From Symmetrospora coprosmae (lineage: Eukaryota; Basidiomycota; Cystobasidiomycetes; Symmetrosporaceae), in contig VUYT01000008.1 in assembly GCA_008802785.1 (NCBI GenBank), forward strand, positions 310,001 through 374,000: DNA of 64,000 nucleotides. Direction: 5' to 3'. How positions within the stretch are numbered: position 1 is the first letter of the stretch; every line of letters begins with the position of its first letter. The translations under genes and the position numbers were made by a program. Positions 59,470-64,000 of this stretch are shown piece by piece. The notes beneath the pieces were generated by a model, which had not been told where the DNA came from, did not search any database, and saw only the letters and a list, made by a program, of their open reading frames with translations.

Positions 59470-61082
59470 ATGCCGCATTTTCACCATCTTCGGCGGCATC
59501 GCCACGCGCGCCGCCAGGACGACATTCAGGCCAGTGGAGACGGCATCCAGTGCAGTCAGCCGAGCTTGTGCTTCAACAATGATGCCGATGCTCGAGGCGG
59601 CCGTACAGTATGCGACGCTGCTGGCACGAACTGCAAAGCGGTGTGTACCGCAGGCCACGGTGCGCGGGCCTGTTCGAAGCGCGAGCGCCTTGCGCTCTGG
59701 CGATATCTTCAGCGGCTAACCGCGCGCTGCCGTCTCGTCACTCCCAGAGTACAGCGCAGCCGAGATGAGCTGCAAGCCCATCCTCGACGATACCCAGAAT
59801 TGCGGCTCGCTCAACCAGATCTGCCCCAGCCCGAGCTCGGGCCATGGACAAGGGATTTGCGCAAATGGCACCTGCGCCTTTCAATGCGAGCCTGTAAGTC
59901 TCAGGTAGCCTAGACCCGTTTGAGTAGGCTAAATTGCTGGCATCTTAGGGCTTTTCCGCATCTGGATCAGACTGTGTGCCCGGTGCGCCTATCCCGGACA
60001 GCACAGTGACTGCTACTACGGTCAACACGATCCAACAACCCAAGACCGTAACGGAAGTGCAGACAATAGCACAACCCTATGCATCAGGAAGTCCGCCAGC
60101 GCCTGGTCCCGCCTCTCCTGCACCAAATCCTAACGACAGGAAACCAGCGCCGAAAGCAGACGCCCTTGCTATATCTCCTATTCCGGCTCCATCCTCGCCC
60201 TTGAGCTCGCCCTCATCTTCAAGCGTTTCTTCGTCCTCTCGCCAGGCCGCCATCTCCGACAATAACGCTGCGAGTTTGCGTACGTTCTCCACATCCACGT
60301 CCACGTCCTCCTCCCGCCAGTCCAATCCTGCTGTGCCGAGCGGGTCACAGGATGCGCACAACAAGTTCGCTGCCAGTCTCGCCGGAGCCACTTCCAGCAC
60401 ACTGTCGCGTGACGAGAAGGCGGCCATCATCGGCGGCTCGATCGCTGCGGTGCTCGTCATTGTCCTAGCGCTTGTCGCGTGCTGCAAGCGACGGGCACTT
60501 CAGCGGGTAGGTAGGCGCTTTGCCGACTGGGTGGAAAGCAGGTCAGACGGACCCGTTGGCAGTGGCGTAGCTGGCGCGTGGGAGAAGACTAAAGCTTCCA
60601 TGGTCGCGAAACGGGACAGTAGGCCGCCGCATCGCTTCAACAGGCGAAATATACGTGACTGGCTCGCGAGGACGTCTGGCAACTGCGCTCGATCGCAAGC
60701 GCAGCCCGCTGGTCCTTCGCTTTCCGTCAATAGCGCGGCCGAGAAGCCTATTCCGCTTCCTCCGCCACCTGTGAAGGCGATGGTGTTGCCGGGTGTGGAT
60801 CACACATACGCCTTGTCGCAGGATATGCCTTCGTCCCAGCAGCAGCTCACCGATTATCCTTACGGTAGGAGGCCAGCTCCTCCGCCAATCTCCGTCACAC
60901 TCGAGCGGGGCGATGTGCCCCTGCCTCCTATCCCTGCGGATCGAAAAGAGGCACAGTGGTCGCCTCGACACAGCTATCAGACGCGATCTACGAGGTCTCA
61001 GTACACTTTCCGGAGTGACATGGCCGAGGAGGAGTTGGGTGGTGGCTACGACGTTGACGCAGCCTACGCGTACCGGCCATGA
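59470..61082 (+). CDS. Single-pass membrane protein with Cys-rich EGF-like outer repeats (5' end uncertain)
   Basis: Exons (5' limit uncertain) 59470-59659, 59748-59893 and 59949-61082. Splicing builds two Cys-rich units: QCSQPSLCFNNDADARGG with VCDAAGTNCKAVC, then TQNCGSLNQICPSP with GICANGTCAFQCEPGFSA and DCVPG, like those in secreted fungal surface proteins. A Ser/Thr/Pro-rich stalk follows, then the helix AAIIGGSIAAVLVIVLALVAC, basic CKRR, and a cytosolic tail with proline patches (PIPLPPPPVK). After the helix RRFADWVES parallels QTVRDWIYT in the preceding gene, suggesting tandem paralogues. The chosen Met has no signal peptide, so an upstream exon is probably missing. Possibly a cell-wall sensor or adhesin; inference only. 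Confidence 0.6.
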
Positions 61083-62728
61083 CCGGGTGATACGGTACTG
61101 AGGAGAGTCTATGCCTTCTTCCGCGTGCTTGGAGGTCGCTTTGCTAGGCCAATGTGTATTCTATCCAGCAACTTCATGACGCTGCGCGATTCTGGCATGT
61201 GGTCAAGATGGTTTATCGAGAATATTGTACCCTGTCCTTCACTCGCGCGGATAGAATAGCAGAGTATGATGATCCTACCTGCTCTGCTTGTGCATTTATG
61301 CATCCCGTCCTTGCGTGCGAATGACCCATATCTGCTGCAGTCCTGCGTGCCCGCATCTGGATAGGGGTCGCTCGCCACCGAGCACTCTCAACACAACCGT
61401 GCTCGTCTCACTCGTCCCTACAGGCAGACCCGCGAGGTGACCGAACGCTTACTGCGACTGTCCACGCAATCAAGTGCACAGGCGCAGACGCGCGGCTCAT
61501 GCGATCCGATTGCGCGAGCTCGGTCGCGTTTGGCGCTGCTTTGGTCCCTCCGGCTTCATGGTCTCATCAGGGACTTCTGAGCGGGGAGCGGGCGTGATTG
61601 CCTTCGAGGACAGCCCGGTCAACCGACCACACAACGACAAACGGAGGTCTCGAGCGGGGCCGGCGCCACATGGCGCAAGCCGTCACGTATGTTCGCACAG
61701 CATCGGGCGGACTCGCGGGCGCGCGTCGTGTCGAGCTCGGCCGCCGCAGGCCTGCGGGAGGCTTCCGTTGGACCGCAGAAGAAGCAGCAGACGGAGACCG
61801 ATGTCGATGATCTCGCGAAGAACGAGCAGGCCTATAGACGCAAGCGGCGCAATCATGGAATCCCAGCATGCGGGCCAGTCTCCACACTCCTTCGACATCC
61901 GCTGTCTGGGACAGCCCGGGCCGCCTCCGTCGAGTGTCTTCCGTCCTGAGAAGGTCCGCGAAGACGGCGACCAAACCTCGTCAACGTCCGGACAGAAGCG
62001 GAGGGACACAGCGCGCTGGCTGAGAGTGTCCTGTCGTCGGTGTATGTGGTGGTGCCGGCTCGCGGTTGCCGTGCCCCGTCTGTCTCTTCCTTCTGCTCCA
62101 AACACTTTGCACGTCTCTCGCATCGCCCTTCCACCCCATCTCAGACTGGGCCCTGACGACGTACATCGTTTGGGTCTTGTCTCGTTTACGGTCTACACCC
62201 TCACATTACATCTGCTGTGTGCGCGCATCCCTGTGTGTGCATCGCTGCTTGCTCTTTCTGCCCCCCTTTCGACTCCTCTTCTTTGTCTGCCTCTCATCCG
62301 CACAACCATCACAACCATCAGTGCAGCAATCAGTCGCCCAACCATACACATCCACACAGTACAAGCACATATCAGCATCAACCAGTGCTCCTGATCCAGG
62401 TCGTACAACTACGGCTGGTCCTGTACTCCGAGTACCGGTGGCAGTGCAGTTCCGTCGTCCGTAGGGGCCCTTACCTAGCTCCGTGAGGCGGACTTCGCGT
62501 TGGTGCAGGCAGAGGGTGAGTGCGACTGCTTCTCTGCAGGCGGCCGATACTGTCTAGCAGCCCGCCTTGCGCCTACACCTGTGCCTGGTCCTAACACACT
62601 CCTCTTCCTCTGCCCCTTTCTGTCGGCCTTCTCGGTGACCTCACCCACCCACCAGGAACCCCGTTGTCCTTGACGACCAGATCCCTCGCCTCCCTGCCCT
62701 GCTCCTTTACACAGCCTCAAGCACCAAC
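61083..62728. promoter_or_regulatory. Long upstream region of the forkhead gene
   Basis: 1.65 kb, the second longest gap in the window. The right part (about 62080-62730) is pyrimidine-rich and may be a long 5' leader. The centre holds one short frame with coding-like bias (listed separately). No RNA gene or repeat is seen. Confidence 0.4.
61689..61949 (+). CDS. Possible small coding region (86 aa), unknown
   Basis: An open frame with strongly G/C-ending codons over its first 57 codons: MFAQHRADSRARVVSSSAAA, then VGPQKKQQTETDVDDLAK and EQAYRRKRRNHG. After that the bias weakens and another frame on the same strand becomes more coding-like (MESQHAGQSPHSFDIR, from 61855), so the true gene may be spliced or may be two overlapping frames. 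No family recognised. It could also be an upstream ORF in the forkhead leader. Confidence 0.3.
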   Translation: MFAQHRADSRARVVSSSAAAGLREASVGPQKKQQTETDVDDLAKNEQAYRRKRRNHGIPACGPVSTLLRHPLSGTARAASVECLPS

Positions 62729-64000
62729 ATGTCAGCAGCACAATTCCCTCAGCAGATCTTCTACCCAGCGCACCAACCGCAGCAACAGCAGCGACCGTAC
62801 CAGGTCTTCCAGCCTCACCCTGCGTCTGCAGGAACCCCGAACCCCCTTCACCAGCGCGCCGCCACGCTGCAAGCCGGACATCCGATGCAGCACCAGCACC
62901 AGCAACAGCATGCCTCACCCATGCTAGGCCACCATTTTGCACCATCTTCCTCGTCACTGACGCCCGGATCCGTCACCACGTCACCACGGAACGCAAAGTC
63001 GGCTTCACCCATGCCGAGGGCAGGCACCCCTGGCAGCACCGTCACGCACTTTCCACCGGCCCCGCAGTGGCACTATCAGCTGGGACAACCCCTCTACATG
63101 CAGCAGCACCACTTCCACCATCAACCCCAACAGCAGCAGCAGCCTCTCGCCGGCGAGAGCGGCGCCTCTGAAGGCGAGTACGATGGGAGCGGTCACGACG
63201 ACAGACCTGCTACAGCAGCCGTGACGACCAGAATACAGACTCGCTCCCGCAGCATCGCAAGTCGCGCTGCTGCATCGGGCGGTGGCCTCTTTCAGCCTCC
63301 CAACCCGGGCCCGGTCAACGATGGCACGAACAGCGATGCCGAAGGGGAGATGGACGCGGACGTGCACAGCGAGCTCAAAGCTCGCACGCGCCGACAGCGT
63401 GTAAGCCGAAAAACATCGGGAACCGGGAGCGAGAATGCCAACGATGTCGACGGAGATGGCGAGAGTCAAGGCGAAGGTTCGGCAAATGTGAGCGCCGAGA
63501 CCACCGCTGCCGCAGCGGCAGCAGCAGCCGCCCGCAAGGAAACATATGGCATCGAGGATGAGGAGACCACTGGACTTTGGGACCTCGCCGACGGACCGGA
63601 GGGGTACAGCGGCAAGCCGCCCTACCCTTACCTGACTCGTGAGTGTGCTAATCTATCTCAGGCCACGTCAGGCCAATCGCACCGCAGAGCCGTGCTGAAG
63701 GTGACTCCTACTTCACTCTAGTCATCCGTATTGCTCTGCTCAGCAGTGAGCACAAGCGCCTCACATTGCAGGAGCTCTACGACGCTCTCGAGCAACGCTA
63801 TCCGTAAGCCGATGCCTTGGGAACCCAGCGAGCACGGACTAAGCTTACACAGACCATGATGCTGCGGCACAGCTTCTTCAACGGCGATGGCAAGGGATGG
63901 AAGAACTCCATCAGACACAACCTGTCTCTCAACAAGTGCTTCAAGAAGGAGGCTCGACACGTTCTCGACCCAGGAGTGAGCTACGACCTGCGGAACCAGT
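62729..64000 (+). CDS. Forkhead transcription factor, 3' part beyond window
   Basis: Exons 62729-63638, 63722-63803 and 63873 to beyond base 64000. The N-terminal 295 residues are Gln/His/Pro-rich and disordered, with a poly-Ala run before the domain. The forkhead domain then starts: [37 protein letters not shown], and the recognition helix region [18 protein letters not shown], complete with the residues that contact DNA. Both introns lie inside the domain. Nuclear regulator; family member (Fkh, Sep1, Hcm1-like) cannot be fixed from the part seen. The C-terminus is cut by the window edge. Confidence 0.92.

Noticed and set aside
61474-62394. 306-codon plus-strand frame as one gene
   Set aside because: Arg/Ser/Pro-rich translation without consistent third-position bias; only the inner patch at 61689-62060 looks coding.

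Overview
This window looks like a gene-dense nuclear segment of a GC-rich basidiomycete fungus. The evidence is the gene content (Pmt2-type mannosyltransferase, peroxisomal-type thiolase, Atg1/Atg8, a fungal GLT1 fusion enzyme), the absence of bacterial signals, and very frequent short introns. Most introns are 50-125 nt, with gtgagt-like donors and CTGAC/CTAAC branch motifs. I cannot name the genus. I saw no rRNA, tRNA, CRISPR array, transposon or virus-like element. About 31 genes are called; many were built by joining exons by eye, several of them too short to show up as long reading frames.

Layout. 0-6 kb: GLT1 (glutamate synthase), minus strand, running off the left edge. 7.9-11.8 kb, plus strand: a 95-aa small protein, a GFO/IDH/MocA-type oxidoreductase and complex I subunit NDUFA12. 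12-15.8 kb, minus strand: two orphan proteins and a divergent GATA-type zinc-finger protein. 16.5-18 kb: the Hsp90 co-chaperone CNS1/TTC4. 18-24.4 kb, minus strand: a coiled-coil protein ending in a VEFS (Su(z)12-like) box, a secreted protein, and a short-chain dehydrogenase with an in-frame TGA. 25.5-33.6 kb, plus strand: ATG1 kinase, a DUF89/ARMT1 phosphatase and a ZUP1-type (C78) deubiquitinase. 33.8-41.7 kb, minus strand: COX7C, ATP15 (F1 epsilon), a secreted repeat protein, an ALKBH7-like dioxygenase and splicing factor SPP2. 42.3-46 kb: PMT2. 46-52.3 kb: two head-to-head SNG1/DUF3533 membrane proteins, two new small genes, and ATG8. 52.7-56.4 kb: an MDR oxidoreductase and a 3-ketoacyl-CoA thiolase, divergently transcribed. 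57-61 kb: two tandem single-pass membrane proteins. 62.7-64 kb: the start of a forkhead transcription factor.

The most striking result is the splicing. Conserved residues in several housekeeping proteins can only be recovered by calling micro-exons of 4, 5, 9, 11, 12, 15, 15 and 20 nt, flanked by normal-looking introns. The 5-nt exon of GLT1 supplies a conserved cluster cysteine, the 4-nt exon of NDUFA12 restores frame, and one small gene has its ATG start codon split by an intron. Other points of interest are a Polycomb-type VEFS protein with a long coiled coil, a SNG1 paralogue pair sharing a promoter, and three places (short-chain dehydrogenase, NDUFA12, PMT2) where the sequence does not give a clean gene model and should be checked for base errors or real defects.

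Functionally the window mixes nitrogen assimilation (GLT1), respiration (NDUFA12, COX7C, ATP15), autophagy (ATG1, ATG8), peroxisomal metabolism, protein quality control (CNS1, ZUP1), cell-surface glycosylation (PMT2) and transcription or chromatin (GATA-like, VEFS, forkhead). Apart from shared promoters there is no sign of a dedicated cluster.
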